From contig JAEOTA010000018.1 in NCBI GenBank assembly GCA_016840085.1, positions 1 through 64,000 on the forward strand: DNA of 64,000 bases, given 5' to 3'. Positions 1 to 9,586 of the stretch are shown here, piece by piece. The DNA comes from Promethearchaeota archaeon (lineage in GTDB: Archaea > Asgardarchaeota > Lokiarchaeia > Sigyniarchaeales > SOKP01). A model generated the notes under the pieces. That model did not search any database. It was not told the origin of the DNA and saw only the letters and a list, made by a program, of their open reading frames with translations. Position numbers and translations under genes: made by a program. How positions within the stretch are numbered: the stretch's first letter is position 1; every line of letters starts with the position of its first letter.

Positions 1-6
1 GAAGAA

Positions 7-3000
7 ATGGGGTTAGCAGATAACACTGAACCTTTTTATCGTCATGATGAATCTCCCGAACTTAATTCAGATCATGATTTAGAACAAGAAACTGAACAAA
101 ACCATGAATATAAATCAGAATTAGAACTAGAAAAGGAATTTGATAATCTGTTAGAACAAGAAGAAAAAGAAGTTTCTATAAATGATCAAGAATTAAAATT
201 TGAGGACGAACTACATCAAGATGGCAAGATAAAAGAGGAAATCGAGAGTCAAGAAACTCAAGAAGAACTAAAAGAGTCTTTACAAGAATCCAATCTAGAA
301 AAACCGCAAGAGTCAAAAGAAAAGATACAAGCTACAGAAAAAGATAACTATGAAATCCTTAAAGAGCACTATCATCAAGAAACAAGAAGGAGAGCAATTT
401 ATGCACAAAAAGAGACTAAAGGTTTTATTGAGTGGAAAGAAAGGAAGGAAGAAAAAGAGTATAAAGAATATGAAGAAAAACAAGAATTAGATAAAAAATC
501 AAAAGAAAAGATACAAGCTACAGAAAAAGATAATTATGAAGTCCTTAAAGAGCAATATCATTGCGAAACAGAAAGGAGAGCAATTTATGCACAAAAAGAA
601 ACTAAAGGTTTTATTGAGTGGAAAGAAAGGAAGGAAGAAAAAGAGTATAAAGAACATGAAGAAAAACAAGAATTGGATAAAGAATCAAAAAAAGAAATTC
701 AAGCACTTAAAGAAGAATCGGTAGAATATTTAATTAACAGCATCAAAGAAACTGCCAGTAATGAAGAAATCTCAGAAAAAACAAGAGAAGAATTAATTGA
801 GTTATTAAAAAAATATGATAAAATTTATGGACTGTATAAGAAATTACAGAATCGAGAAATTGTTAAACAAGAATTTGAGCAAGAAATAGATAAAATAGAA
901 AAAGAATTTGGCGAAAAATTAGGAATTGTAATGCTTTTATTCAAAAATTTCGAAGTATTTCATAAATATTATAATGAAATGGTAAGGAGAGCTGGTAAAA
1001 GAGTAGCTATGCTACAAATCTCACACAAAACCACTAGATTTCTATTAAATATTTCTCGAAGATTAGAACAATACAAGAAAGAAGGAATTTCACAAGATTC
1101 TTTAGAAAAGAATAGTGTATCCCAAGAATGGGCAATATTATTGAAAAATCATATTGAGGAGTCAACAGACCAAGAGATCTCTAAAGAAATTAAAGAAGAA
1201 CTACAATATCTAATTCACCAGTTCACCAATAACCATAAGCTTTTAATTAAGCAATTAAAAGAACATAATCCGAGATTTGATGATTTTTTTAAAGAATTAA
1301 AAAGTTCTCTAGCAATTTATAAGGAATATAAAAGCAGAAACTATGAAAAAAGTTTAATTCCTGAAGGAAAAAGAGTAGCAAAAAAAATAGCTCATCAATT
1401 AGTTGAAATTAAAAAAAAATTCATTTTACAACAAATTTTTAATGAAAATAATCCTGAGTTTCAAAATTTAAAGGAGATTTTAAAGGAAAATCTATATAAG
1501 AGTATAGAGTTAAACATGAATGAAAAATCTAAAATAATTAAAATCCTTCAAAAAAGAAATCTTACAGAAGAAGATAATAGTGAACTTAGACTTCTACTAA
1601 ATAAACTTAGTAGGAAAGAATTATTCTCATTATTAGGAAGAGATTTCGAGAATTATAGTGTAAATCAGGATTTACAAAGCGAGATTGATAATAAAAAAGA
1701 AGAGATTAAGAAAATTCAAGAAAAAATACATTCTTTTGTGAATAATGAAATGAGTAATAAGAAATCTCAAGTGGAATATGATACGGGAGACTTAATTTCT
1801 AAAATAACCGAAAAGAAAGAAATTTTAGAAGAATTTATAAATTTTAATCAGAATTTAGATATGACGAAATTTAGTTTTCCAGAAGAAAAAATTCTCATAG
1901 ATAAAGAAATTTTAAATAGATTCTATAGAGAATGTACAGAAAAAGATCCAAATCTTGCAGAAATTTTCTTAGATATAGTGCGACCTTTATCAAAAGGAAA
2001 TAGTATCTCCTTAAAAGAATTTAAAAAACTAGAAAATCTATTAAGTAAAGTAGTTCCACATAAGAAAATAATTGGTAAGAAGAATCAAGTTTGCATCGAA
2101 GCCAATAAATCTAATGAGATAGCAGAATTATTAGGTCTTATTTGGGGTAGAGGGCGCATTGATATAAAACATCCTAGATATGATTTACTTATCTATTTGA
2201 AGGGAATCCATAAAGATCGTACATTTATTACATATTTAAAAAATATTCTTATGAAAGCTTTAAAAGTAAATGAAAATAAGGTACAGATTAATCCCAATAA
2301 AGAATTTCTAAGATTAAGTAGTAAAGTAATAATATATGAACTTTTGAAGTTAGGGATATTCCCAAAAAAAAGTAAATATTATCATACCATCCCCCTATGG
2401 ATATTTGAAGATACTTCTTTTGTTTCATCCTTTTTGAGAGGTATTCTAGGTATAAATTCAATGTTCTCTTTGCGTATAATTCATGATAGTTCAATCCCAC
2501 GTTATAATTTACAGTTTCTTGTAAATAAGAATTCAAATAAATATCTGAAAGCTGTCCAATTTCTATTTCATTTATTTGATCTTGAAAGTAATATTTATAA
2601 TAATTCACTTGTAATAGATAAAAAATCAGATTTAACTAGAATTATTAACGAGTTTTTGCCTCCTTCTATCTGGAACCTCATGAAGATTTCTTTAGAAAAT
2701 TCATTGGAAGATAAAAATCCTGAATTATCAGATCTTTTAAATTATCATGAAAAAGTGTTGATATCTTATCATAGGGATTTTGCATATAATTTAATCAGTC
2801 AATTTGAACAATTAGGTAGTTTCGAATTAGTTAGTGAGCATATTGGAAAAAATGGCATTTTAGGAATTGATCGTATTATTAATTATGTAAAAAAATTTTT
2901 TAAAGAACCTGATTTGGTAGATGTTTATGGTGACAATGCATATATTCATTGGTATTCAAATAATAAATTGATTCATATCGGAACAGATTTGCAATCATCA

Positions 3001-4188
3001 AAAATTCCATTTAAAATATTAAAAATTATAATTTGTAATATTTATGAAGCCTTAAGGATGAATAATTTCTTAGTTAACAATGAATTCCTAATAAATCATT
3101 TAGTAGATTTTTTTACTACATCTGAATTATTTAAATTTCAAAGTACTAAAATTCCAAATATTCTGAGATTTGGAAGAATTTGTTATTTGTTGAAAAAAAA
3201 TCCGTCAAGGAAACTATTGATTGAATTTTTTGATAATATTATTAAATTTGTAAGAAAAATCCAATTCATTAATGAATCGGGATATACAACTTCCTATACA
3301 AAATTAGCGGAAGAATTTAATTTAATTTTCTATCATCACCAACAAATTAAAGAAATAATTGACGATTTAAACAATGTTTTTAATATAAAACTAAAAATTC
3401 GTAGACAGAATAAATATGGAAAATATAAATGGACATTAAATTTAATATTTAAATGGAATTATAAAAATTTCTATAAAATTAATAATAATTCACTAAAAAG
3501 GAACTTAGGAGAAATACTTAATATAGTTGAAAATGGAAACTATGATGATGAGATATTTGAATTAAGAAATCCTTCTTGTTCACAGTTCTATATTAAAGGG
3601 GATTCATCACATCATTTAATGGATAACGAGATTAATCATTTCAATGATCAGATGATTGATAAAAAGATTATTCTTAATAACCAATTTTCGGAGTTAGGTA
3701 GAAAGCTTATAAATTATGTTAATTTAGCAAGTATTCATTACAGAGATAATAAAAAAGCTTTTAGTGAAAAAGGCAATAGAGTTATTCATGATTATTTACA
3801 ATCATATATTAGAGAGAGAGATAATAATATTATTGTTACTGAGTTATTAATATGGCTACCTATTAATAATCCGTCCATTAATGCTGATTATATTTATGGG
3901 CATATAGACTTTTTATTTTATTTTAATGATACTCTTTATGTTTGCGACTATAAACCATTAGATAAGAATTTTTTTAGATCCCTCCCACAAGTGTGCCTAT
4001 ATGGATTGGTTTTAGAGAAAATGTTAAATATTTCTAATTTAAAAATAAAATGTATCACATTTAATCAAGAGCAGTCTTGGGAATTTTCTCCTTCAATTCT
4101 TAATACCCATGTCAAAGAAATAATCAAGAAGATACAAAAAATAAATCCTAGAGTTAAAATGGAGTGGAATCAATATATAAAATTTTAA
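7..4188 (+). CDS. Large coiled-coil protein with degenerate LAGLIDADG domain and C-terminal PD-(D/E)XK nuclease domain
   Basis: I see four parts in 1393 residues. Residues 1-690 are Glu/Lys-rich coiled coil and include two near-identical 62-residue tandem repeats (about 103-226). Residues about 700-900 look like a LAGLIDADG homing-endonuclease fold: ELLGLIWGRG near 705 and SFLRGILG near 808 sit where the two signature helices belong, but the catalytic acidic residues are absent. Residues about 1090-1150 look like a winged helix. Residues about 1250-1390 carry a RecB/Cas4-like PD-(D/E)XK core: GHID near 1298, DYK near 1314, then QxxxY. The sequence suggests a DNA-binding protein that cuts with its C-terminal domain. 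The frame is open to the window edge, so the true start may lie upstream of base 1. Host or mobile role is unknown. Confidence 0.75.
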   Translation: MGLADNTEPFYRHDESPELNSDHDLEQETEQNHEYKSELELEKEFDNLLEQEEKEVSINDQELKFEDELHQDGKIKEEIESQETQEELKESLQESNLEKPQESKEKIQATEKDNYEILKEHYHQETRRRAIYAQKETKGFIEWKERKEEKEYKEYEEKQELDKKSKEKIQATEKDNYEVLKEQYHCETERRAIYAQKETKGFIEWKERKEEKEYKEHEEKQELDKESKKEIQALKEESVEYLINSIKETASNEEISEKTREELIELLKKYDKIYGLYKKLQNREIVKQEFEQEIDKIEKEFGEKLGIVMLLFKNFEVFHKYYNEMVRRAGKRVAMLQISHKTTRFLLNISRRLEQYKKEGISQDSLEKNSVSQEWAILLKNHIEESTDQEISKEIKEELQYLIHQFTNNHKLLIKQLKEHNPRFDDFFKELKSSLAIYKEYKSRNYEKSLIPEGKRVAKKIAHQLVEIKKKFILQQIFNENNPEFQNLKEILKENLYKSIELNMNEKSKIIKILQKRNLTEEDNSELRLLLNKLSRKELFSLLGRDFENYSVNQDLQSEIDNKKEEIKKIQEKIHSFVNNEMSNKKSQVEYDTGDLISKITEKKEILEEFINFNQNLDMTKFSFPEEKILIDKEILNRFYRECTEKDPNLAEIFLDIVRPLSKGNSISLKEFKKLENLLSKVVPHKKIIGKKNQVCIEANKSNEIAELLGLIWGRGRIDIKHPRYDLLIYLKGIHKDRTFITYLKNILMKALKVNENKVQINPNKEFLRLSSKVIIYELLKLGIFPKKSKYYHTIPLWIFEDTSFVSSFLRGILGINSMFSLRIIHDSSIPRYNLQFLVNKNSNKYLKAVQFLFHLFDLESNIYNNSLVIDKKSDLTRIINEFLPPSIWNLMKISLENSLEDKNPELSDLLNYHEKVLISYHRDFAYNLISQFEQLGSFELVSEHIGKNGILGIDRIINYVKKFFKEPDLVDVYGDNAYIHWYSNNKLIHIGTDLQSSKIPFKILKIIICNIYEALRMNNFLVNNEFLINHLVDFFTTSELFKFQSTKIPNILRFGRICYLLKKNPSRKLLIEFFDNIIKFVRKIQFINESGYTTSYTKLAEEFNLIFYHHQQIKEIIDDLNNVFNIKLKIRRQNKYGKYKWTLNLIFKWNYKNFYKINNNSLKRNLGEILNIVENGNYDDEIFELRNPSCSQFYIKGDSSHHLMDNEINHFNDQMIDKKIILNNQFSELGRKLINYVNLASIHYRDNKKAFSEKGNRVIHDYLQSYIRERDNNIIVTELLIWLPINNPSINADYIYGHIDFLFYFNDTLYVCDYKPLDKNFFRSLPQVCLYGLVLEKMLNISNLKIKCITFNQEQSWEFSPSILNTHVKEIIKKIQKINPRVKMEWNQYIKF
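313..684 (+). repeat. Two tandem 186-bp coding repeats
   Basis: Two copies at 313-498 and 499-684 are exactly 186 bp (62 codons) apart and differ at only a few bases; a short third beginning follows at 685. Each encodes a charged helix with the core KETKGFIEWKE. High nucleotide identity suggests a recent duplication. The same peptide core ends RNA polymerase subunit A' in this window. Confidence 0.9.
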
Positions 4189-4507
4189 TACTTTTTTATA
4201 ATAATACACATCATTAATTTTTATGTTTTTATTAAGACTTAGTCTAATCAATTACTTAAGAAGCCGAGACCTACACTGTTATAGAGATCTATTAGATTAA
4301 AAAAAATCGATACTGGACTTTTTTATTATATATAAACTCTATTGAATTAATCGCTTTTATTAATTAATGGGCTAACAATGATAGAGATCATATTTATATA
4401 ATTCTAATAAATATTTATAAATTGAGGAGTGTCAAAAAGCTTAGACAATATGAGTTTAAGAAAATTGAAATTAACGAAATTATAATATAAGAAATAGAAC
4501 TATTGGA
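4189..4507. other. Gene-free stretch
   Basis: This AT-rich intergenic stretch has no convincing ORF, tRNA or repeat. A short moderately GC-richer patch around 4258-4290 does not fold into anything I recognise. The last ~100 bases presumably hold the promoter of the downstream membrane protein; TATA-like runs such as tatttataaa lie near 4410. Confidence 0.5.
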
Positions 4508-4519
4508 TTGATTTATGTA

Positions 4520-5596
4520 ATGAATTTGGATGGTTTACTAAAATGGTTAAAATCAGTAAGAGCTTTTTTATCAAGACACTCGTTTAAAATAAGTGGTTTT
4601 GTTATTGTAGCAGAAGTATGTGCTTTATTTATCCTTTTTTTTCTACTTCCAATTTTCAATTTCCCTACCTTCAGAATTACAGATAATTCATTTGATATTA
4701 ACCTAGATTATAGTGAGGATGAATACTATACAGAAACACTTGAAATAACAAATGATGTAATTTTTCCTTACATGGAGCTAAAAATCATTATAAATCCAGA
4801 CTCTTTTGTAGACCTTTATGTTTTTGATGCAATCCAATATGCTGAATATCAGGAAACAAAGAACCAGATATTGTCTCCAATTAATTTTAATAATATTACA
4901 TCAGAGCATATTTTTCATTCCAAATATATTTTTATTAACATTAAGGAAATAATTTCTCCCATATATATTGTTATAGAACCTGTCTCTAGAGATGTTGAAT
5001 TTTCACTTTACTGTGAATTATTGATATTTGAGCGGATTTATTTTATCATTTCATTTATCATTCAGATATCTCTTATTATAGTCACAGCATCAATTTTTTT
5101 TAAATATTGGAAGACAAATCCTTGGAACAATTTTTCGGATTTTATTAATCAAAATGCTAAAAAGAAATTTAAAGATGCGAATTATGCTGATGCGGTTGAA
5201 ACGGTTTTAAAGCAATTAAATGCTAATCTTAAGAAGATTTATAGGGCGAAAACTGGAGAAGAAAAAGATGGTTGGGACTTAATTCATAATGTATTGTCGG
5301 AATCAAACCCTATTGTTAAAATTGCAGATTTATCAACTGAAAATGGAAGAAATATACAAGAAGGCACACGATTTTTATTAGCAGGCTATTATAAAGCTTA
5401 CAGAAACCCATCTACACATGATGTAATAGAATTGGAAAAATCAGTATCATTAAATGTCTTATATGGTTTGAATGATATTATTCTTAAATTGGAAACTAGT
5501 AATGTTGAGTGTGCTTGTGGAAACGATGTACTATTCTTTGAATTTTTAAAGAATGAAAAATGTGGTATTTGTTCTGAACGTAGTTCAGAAAATTAA
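4520..5596 (+). CDS. Membrane-anchored HEPN-domain protein with C-terminal zinc ribbon
   Basis: The frame can be opened at a TTG at 4508, but ATG 4520 is the better start. A first membrane segment (about residues 15-42) is followed by a ~130-residue beta-rich region that should lie outside the membrane, then a second membrane segment (about 170-195). The cytoplasmic part resembles the TIGR02391/HEPN group: a helical region ending in YRNPSTH, which is the R-x4-H HEPN ribonuclease signature, at about residue 295. The tail has CxC and CxxC pairs, a probable zinc ribbon. HEPN proteins are often RNases in defence or stress systems. The anchoring suggests signal sensing across the membrane, which is inference. 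No antitoxin (MNT) partner is next to it. Confidence 0.65.
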   Translation: MNLDGLLKWLKSVRAFLSRHSFKISGFVIVAEVCALFILFFLLPIFNFPTFRITDNSFDINLDYSEDEYYTETLEITNDVIFPYMELKIIINPDSFVDLYVFDAIQYAEYQETKNQILSPINFNNITSEHIFHSKYIFINIKEIISPIYIVIEPVSRDVEFSLYCELLIFERIYFIISFIIQISLIIVTASIFFKYWKTNPWNNFSDFINQNAKKKFKDANYADAVETVLKQLNANLKKIYRAKTGEEKDGWDLIHNVLSESNPIVKIADLSTENGRNIQEGTRFLLAGYYKAYRNPSTHDVIELEKSVSLNVLYGLNDIILKLETSNVECACGNDVLFFEFLKNEKCGICSERSSEN

Positions 5597-5666
5597 TAAT
5601 AATGATTTTTTCATAAAGATTTAAATTTTTTCCTATTTGCACAGAAGATAATAAATAATTGGATTT

Positions 5667-5871
5667 GTGAACCAGAAAGGAAAAATCATCTTTTTTAAGG
5701 AGATATAATAAAATATATAAGTACAAGACAAAAAAATATAGGCTTTATCATTTCAACAAATCACTGTGATTTAGAGAATTTAAAAAATAAAAATGTAGTA
5801 TTTATTGCCCCAATATTTCCCTATAGTTTTGATTTTAATGATATGATCATTGAAATGTTTGGATTGTAACT
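5667..5871 (+). pseudogene. Possible gene debris before the double winged-helix regulator
   Basis: Coding-like peptide fragments appear in shifting frames. One open stretch from 5699 to 5869 ends in the protein-like run FIAPIFPYSFDFNDM and a TAA stop. A short stretch from a GTG at 5667 reads NQKGKIIFFKE in another frame. None has a usable start. A frame change near 5860 would join the second fragment to the regulator that follows. This could be a decayed N-terminal extension or chance; support is weak. Confidence 0.25.
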
Positions 5872-5916
5872 AATGAGAGACGTACTAAATTAGAAATTTT
5901 AAGTAATAAAAAGCTA

Positions 5917-6387
5917 ATGAAAATCTTGAGATTTATTGAAAACAATCCCGGAATTCACGCTCGAGATGAAAGTATCGGAGCTGAATTAAATATTACTCGA
6001 ACACCATTTTTAAAACATGTTATGACTCTTGAGAGATTTGATCTTATAAGAACTAAAAAAATCGGGAAAACACTTCATTATTTTATATCAGATGCCCCTG
6101 ATGAATATGACCGTTATAAGGTTATCTTTTTAAATCCTTTAATCCCTCATATTTTAGAAGAATTCTTCAAAGATGAAACTATTAAAATTTCGAAAATTGG
6201 GGAAAAGCTTGATATTTATTCGGGAACCATACTTTACCATGTAAAAAAATTAAAAGAGTTAAATTTAGTAAGATCTGCAAAAAATTCAGTAAATAAGAAA
6301 ATATTCTTAGTAAATTTTGAATTATTAAAGAAATACAACGAGTTTTTCGACGAACCAGATTTTAGCGAATTACTTAGGGGAATCTAA
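5917..6387 (+). CDS. Double winged-helix transcriptional regulator
   Basis: The 156-residue protein is almost entirely two winged helix-turn-helix units, about residues 1-65 and 75-140; the second has the pattern SKIGEKLDIYSGTILYHVKKL followed by a wing. This is a common archaeal regulator layout, likely binding DNA as a dimer and lacking a ligand domain. ATG 5917 is the first canonical start, but the frame stays open upstream to 5854 with credible residues (VTNERRTKLEIL), so an ATT at 5863 may be the real start. It follows possible gene debris. Target genes cannot be deduced; it may act on itself. Confidence 0.7.
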   Translation: MKILRFIENNPGIHARDESIGAELNITRTPFLKHVMTLERFDLIRTKKIGKTLHYFISDAPDEYDRYKVIFLNPLIPHILEEFFKDETIKISKIGEKLDIYSGTILYHVKKLKELNLVRSAKNSVNKKIFLVNFELLKKYNEFFDEPDFSELLRGI

Positions 6388-6398
6388 AATAAAATTCC

Positions 6399-7280
6399 CT
6401 ATAATAAATTGTATTTTATTTTTGGTAAAGCTTTAATTAATACCTTGATAGTATTATCAATCCCATTTTCCATATCTGGATGAATTTCTTTTGAATTAAG
6501 CAAATCATACTTTTGATCTCCAGGTAAATCTGTTACTGAAAGAATTGAAGCTGTTTTTAAATTGTATAAGGAACCTAATAAGAATAAAATCGAAGATTCC
6601 ATGTCAATCCCATGAATATTGATTGACTGGAGTGCTCTAACAAAATCCAACGATTCACAAAAAAGAGCATCTGTTGTCCATAAGTTCACATTTCCTTTGA
6701 TTTTATTAGCGAGAAGTATAGTTCCCTCATTTAACAATATATCATGTAGCGATATATTTGGTCGAGATATGAAAATATTTTGATTTCCTGTGAAAAGATT
6801 TTGAAATCTAGCAAATGGTGTATTTATTGAATCCAAATCATTTGCTAAAGATGGATGCTCCCGTATATATTGAGGACTCGTTCCTTCATCACAATAAGCT
6901 AATTCTGGGATTAAAATATCTCCAATATCGATTTTTTTTTCATAGTTTTCAATTCCACCACATACATCTAGCCTAATTATGATTTTTGTTTTGCATCTCT
7001 TTAAACATTCAACAGCTATAGCACAGTTGGGAGCTCCTATTAAGGAACGGATAATGCTAACCTTCACATTGTTTAACTCTCCATTATAAACCCTGCCATA
7101 AATCCTTTTATTCTGAAGTTTTTGTAAAATTTTCTGCATTACCATTTTTACTGCTGGAAGAATAACTATTTCATTTACATTTGAAGGGCTTGTTTCTAGA
7201 ATCATTCGGACGATTTTCTCATCAACACTAATAAACTTTAATCCAAGATTTAATAATTCACTTTTGATTCGATTTAGCAT
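6399..7280 (-). CDS. Nucleoside phosphorylase family protein
   Basis: The protein belongs to the PNP_UDP_1 superfamily (uridine/purine nucleoside phosphorylases and relatives), which cleave the glycosidic bond of nucleosides, usually with phosphate. Visible marks are the GAPNCAIAVECL segment with a following DVCGGIE strand, and GIDMESS near residue 225, the family's ribose-binding Met-Glu motif. At 293 residues it is a little longer than bacterial uridine phosphorylases. Substrate (uridine, purine nucleoside or another) cannot be decided from sequence. It converges with the regulator upstream and is probably single; a role in nucleoside salvage is inferred. Confidence 0.8.
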   Translation of the reverse strand: MLNRIKSELLNLGLKFISVDEKIVRMILETSPSNVNEIVILPAVKMVMQKILQKLQNKRIYGRVYNGELNNVKVSIIRSLIGAPNCAIAVECLKRCKTKIIIRLDVCGGIENYEKKIDIGDILIPELAYCDEGTSPQYIREHPSLANDLDSINTPFARFQNLFTGNQNIFISRPNISLHDILLNEGTILLANKIKGNVNLWTTDALFCESLDFVRALQSINIHGIDMESSILFLLGSLYNLKTASILSVTDLPGDQKYDLLNSKEIHPDMENGIDNTIKVLIKALPKIKYNLL

Positions 7281-7574
7281 TTTGATTATAAAGAATTATT
7301 AATGAAATATGAATAATCTTATATCTTATAATATTTAAAAGTATTATTAAAAACAACTATTTTCTCATTTTTTATACTTTCAAACCTCAGAAAAGAATAT
7401 TTAATTATTTACTTATTATCATAATTAATTCATTGTAAAATTTAATTTATAATTCAAAAGTATTAGACTAATTATTCACGTACTTATAAATTTTAATAAT
7501 ATAATTTAATATCTCGCTAAAATACAATTATTTAGATCAATTAGAGAGAATTTTGAATACAGAGTGTACCTTTA

Positions 7575-8873
7575 ATGAAGAACCGATACCTCATTGATAA
7601 CAAAATTACAAATGAGTTTGTTGAAACTTATACAAAAACAACCTATAGAATTATTGGGGAACATAAACATAGTTCTATTAAACCTTGCTATTGGCTAGAA
7701 CAAAGATTATTGACAGGAAGAGATAATCGTAATTGTTATAAGGGCGTTTTTGGAATACAGAGTCATAAATGTTTGCAAAATACTCCATCATTACCATTTT
7801 GTAATCATCAGTGTGTGTTTTGTTGGAGAGATATTGAACTTGGTTCTCTTGGTAGTGAGTTTATTGTTGAACCTGATGAACCTAAGTCTTTAGTAGATGA
7901 GATGTTACGCCATCATAAAGATATCATTAAAAATCATTTACCATTAAGGAGATATCTTGAAAATTATGAAATAATGATTGATATTTTGTATTATATGCTT
8001 TTAAATAGGGATCAAAATCACAGTATAAACTCTTTAAATCAAAAAATTCATGTATCTAAAAATAAAATTGAACGTGCCATTAATCTATTAAAAAATCAAA
8101 ACTTTGTAAAATCAGAGAATCACACGTTAAATAAATTTGAATTAGACAATGATATACAAGGTTGTATTGATTCTAGAGATGAAATAGAAGTTTTGATTAA
8201 TAGAGAATTAACCACTCCAGATGAGATCATGCAAACTCACAGTGAAGCTTTGCATCCTAATCATGCAGCTATTTCTCTAGATGGAGAACCTTTATTATAT
8301 CCTAAAATATCTGAATTAGTTCACGAATTCAGAAACCTTAATATGACCACATTTATTGTATCAAATGGAACTTTAACAGACAAAATGCTTAATTTGGATC
8401 CATTACCTACTCAATTATATATTACACTTCCTGCTCCAAATGAACAAATTTATAAAAATATTTGTCGCCCAATGATAAAAAGTGGATGGAATAGAATAAT
8501 GGAAAGCTTGGAGTCATTAAATACTCTTTCTTGTAGAACTTTAATACGACTAACTGGAGTTAAAAATCTCAATTTAAATGAGCAATATATTCAAGATTAT
8601 ATTACAATCGTTAAAAAAGCAAATCCCAATTTTTTTGAAATTAAAGGGTTTACCCTACAAGCTAAAGCTTTGCAAATAAAGGATCGCTTGAAAAGTGATA
8701 AACCCTTACAATATTACTTTCCTGATTATGAATATTTGGAGAATTTCGCTTTGAAATTTGGAAAAAAAAGTGGTTTTCCCCTTATTTATAAGAATGAAGC
8801 TAGCAGAGATTTTTTATTTGCTATAAATTGGGATAAGGAAAAAGATCCAAAAATAACTAAACCAGAATTATAA
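7575..8873 (+). CDS. taw1: tRNA 4-demethylwyosine synthase Taw1 (TYW1) with inserted winged helix
   Basis: This is a radical SAM enzyme that condenses pyruvate with N1-methylguanosine-37 of tRNA-Phe to form the wyosine tricycle. The SAM-cluster motif CNHQCVFC lies at Cys76/80/83; Cys38, Cys54 and Cys66 are candidates for the second iron-sulfur cluster. SLDGEPLLYPKI near residue 237 is the family's glycine-rich SAM region. Archaeal Taw1 is about 310 residues; this one has 432. The excess includes about residues 130-182, which read as a winged-helix module (helix, SINSLNQKIHVSKNKIERA recognition-type helices, wing). The insert may help bind tRNA or regulate. The gene stands alone between convergent and divergent neighbours. 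Confidence 0.9.
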   Translation: MKNRYLIDNKITNEFVETYTKTTYRIIGEHKHSSIKPCYWLEQRLLTGRDNRNCYKGVFGIQSHKCLQNTPSLPFCNHQCVFCWRDIELGSLGSEFIVEPDEPKSLVDEMLRHHKDIIKNHLPLRRYLENYEIMIDILYYMLLNRDQNHSINSLNQKIHVSKNKIERAINLLKNQNFVKSENHTLNKFELDNDIQGCIDSRDEIEVLINRELTTPDEIMQTHSEALHPNHAAISLDGEPLLYPKISELVHEFRNLNMTTFIVSNGTLTDKMLNLDPLPTQLYITLPAPNEQIYKNICRPMIKSGWNRIMESLESLNTLSCRTLIRLTGVKNLNLNEQYIQDYITIVKKANPNFFEIKGFTLQAKALQIKDRLKSDKPLQYYFPDYEYLENFALKFGKKSGFPLIYKNEASRDFLFAINWDKEKDPKITKPEL

Positions 8874-8884
8874 ATCAAAATCAT

Positions 8885-9520
8885 TTACTCTTGAGTTAAG
8901 GACATCATTTTTTTTATGATTTTATTATATTGATCTCCAAAATCCTCAATGCTATCAACCATTTGTCGAAAATATTCCAACCATTTTATTTCCGCTTCAT
9001 TGTGAAATCTCCAATGTGCTAGAGGAAGTAGGTAGAAAGGACTTAGATCATAGAGAGGGCTAGATTTAACTAGTTTCTCCCCCTCATCAGCATGCTTGAA
9101 CATGTTTTTCCTCTCCTTAATTTGGTTATCTATGGAATCTAATATGAATTGTTTTCCCTTAACCGAACCAAAAAGCAGTATAAAAGGAGTTACAGCATCC
9201 ATATCAAAATAAATTTCTTGTACTTGATTAAGAAAAAAAGAAATCTGTTCTTGAAATTCCTTTTTGCCCCTGTTTAATAATTTATAGATAATTTGCTCGG
9301 GACGATTACCTTCTTGCTTAGATCCTACTTCTTTGATGAGTCCATCTCCTTCGAGTTGCTTTAATGCATAATAAAACGATGCATTTGTAGCTTTAATATA
9401 ATGATCATATCGCCATTCTTTTGCTAAAGAAATAAGTTCATAACCACTCATAGGTTTAGGAATTGTACTCATTACCCCCAATATGAATGATTTCAGTGGA
9501 GTATATCTTTTTTTTGGCAT
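8885..9520 (-). CDS. PadR family transcriptional regulator
   Basis: The N-terminal ~90 residues are a PadR winged helix (LGVMSTIPKPMSGYELI, then SFYYALKQLEGDGLI), followed by a helical dimerisation domain as in PadR proteins of the Vir/YqjI type; 211 residues is normal. PadR proteins repress nearby genes and lose DNA binding when a small ligand binds. It is divergent from two ICMT-like membrane methyltransferases, and an inverted repeat lies between (9587-9612), so autorepression plus control of those genes is the natural inference. Confidence 0.85.
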   Translation of the reverse strand: MPKKRYTPLKSFILGVMSTIPKPMSGYELISLAKEWRYDHYIKATNASFYYALKQLEGDGLIKEVGSKQEGNRPEQIIYKLLNRGKKEFQEQISFFLNQVQEIYFDMDAVTPFILLFGSVKGKQFILDSIDNQIKERKNMFKHADEGEKLVKSSPLYDLSPFYLLPLAHWRFHNEAEIKWLEYFRQMVDSIEDFGDQYNKIIKKMMSLTQE

Positions 9521-9586
9521 ATTTTCTCCTCAATTCCTTATATGTGCTTAAATAATTTTATTTTTTATTTTTTAAAATAATCAAAT

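Noticed and set aside
313-684. Tandem repeat as CRISPR or satellite
   Set aside because: Units are 186 bp, in frame, without spacers, and encode a conserved peptide; it is a protein repeat.
2288-2608. Minus-strand frame of 106 codons inside the large coiled-coil gene
   Set aside because: Antisense to the LAGLIDADG-like region; aromatic-rich composition typical of reverse-complemented AT-rich coding DNA.
4250-4330. Possible small RNA gene in the gap after the coiled-coil gene
   Set aside because: Slightly GC-richer but no cloverleaf, C/D box pair or stable hairpin could be found by eye.
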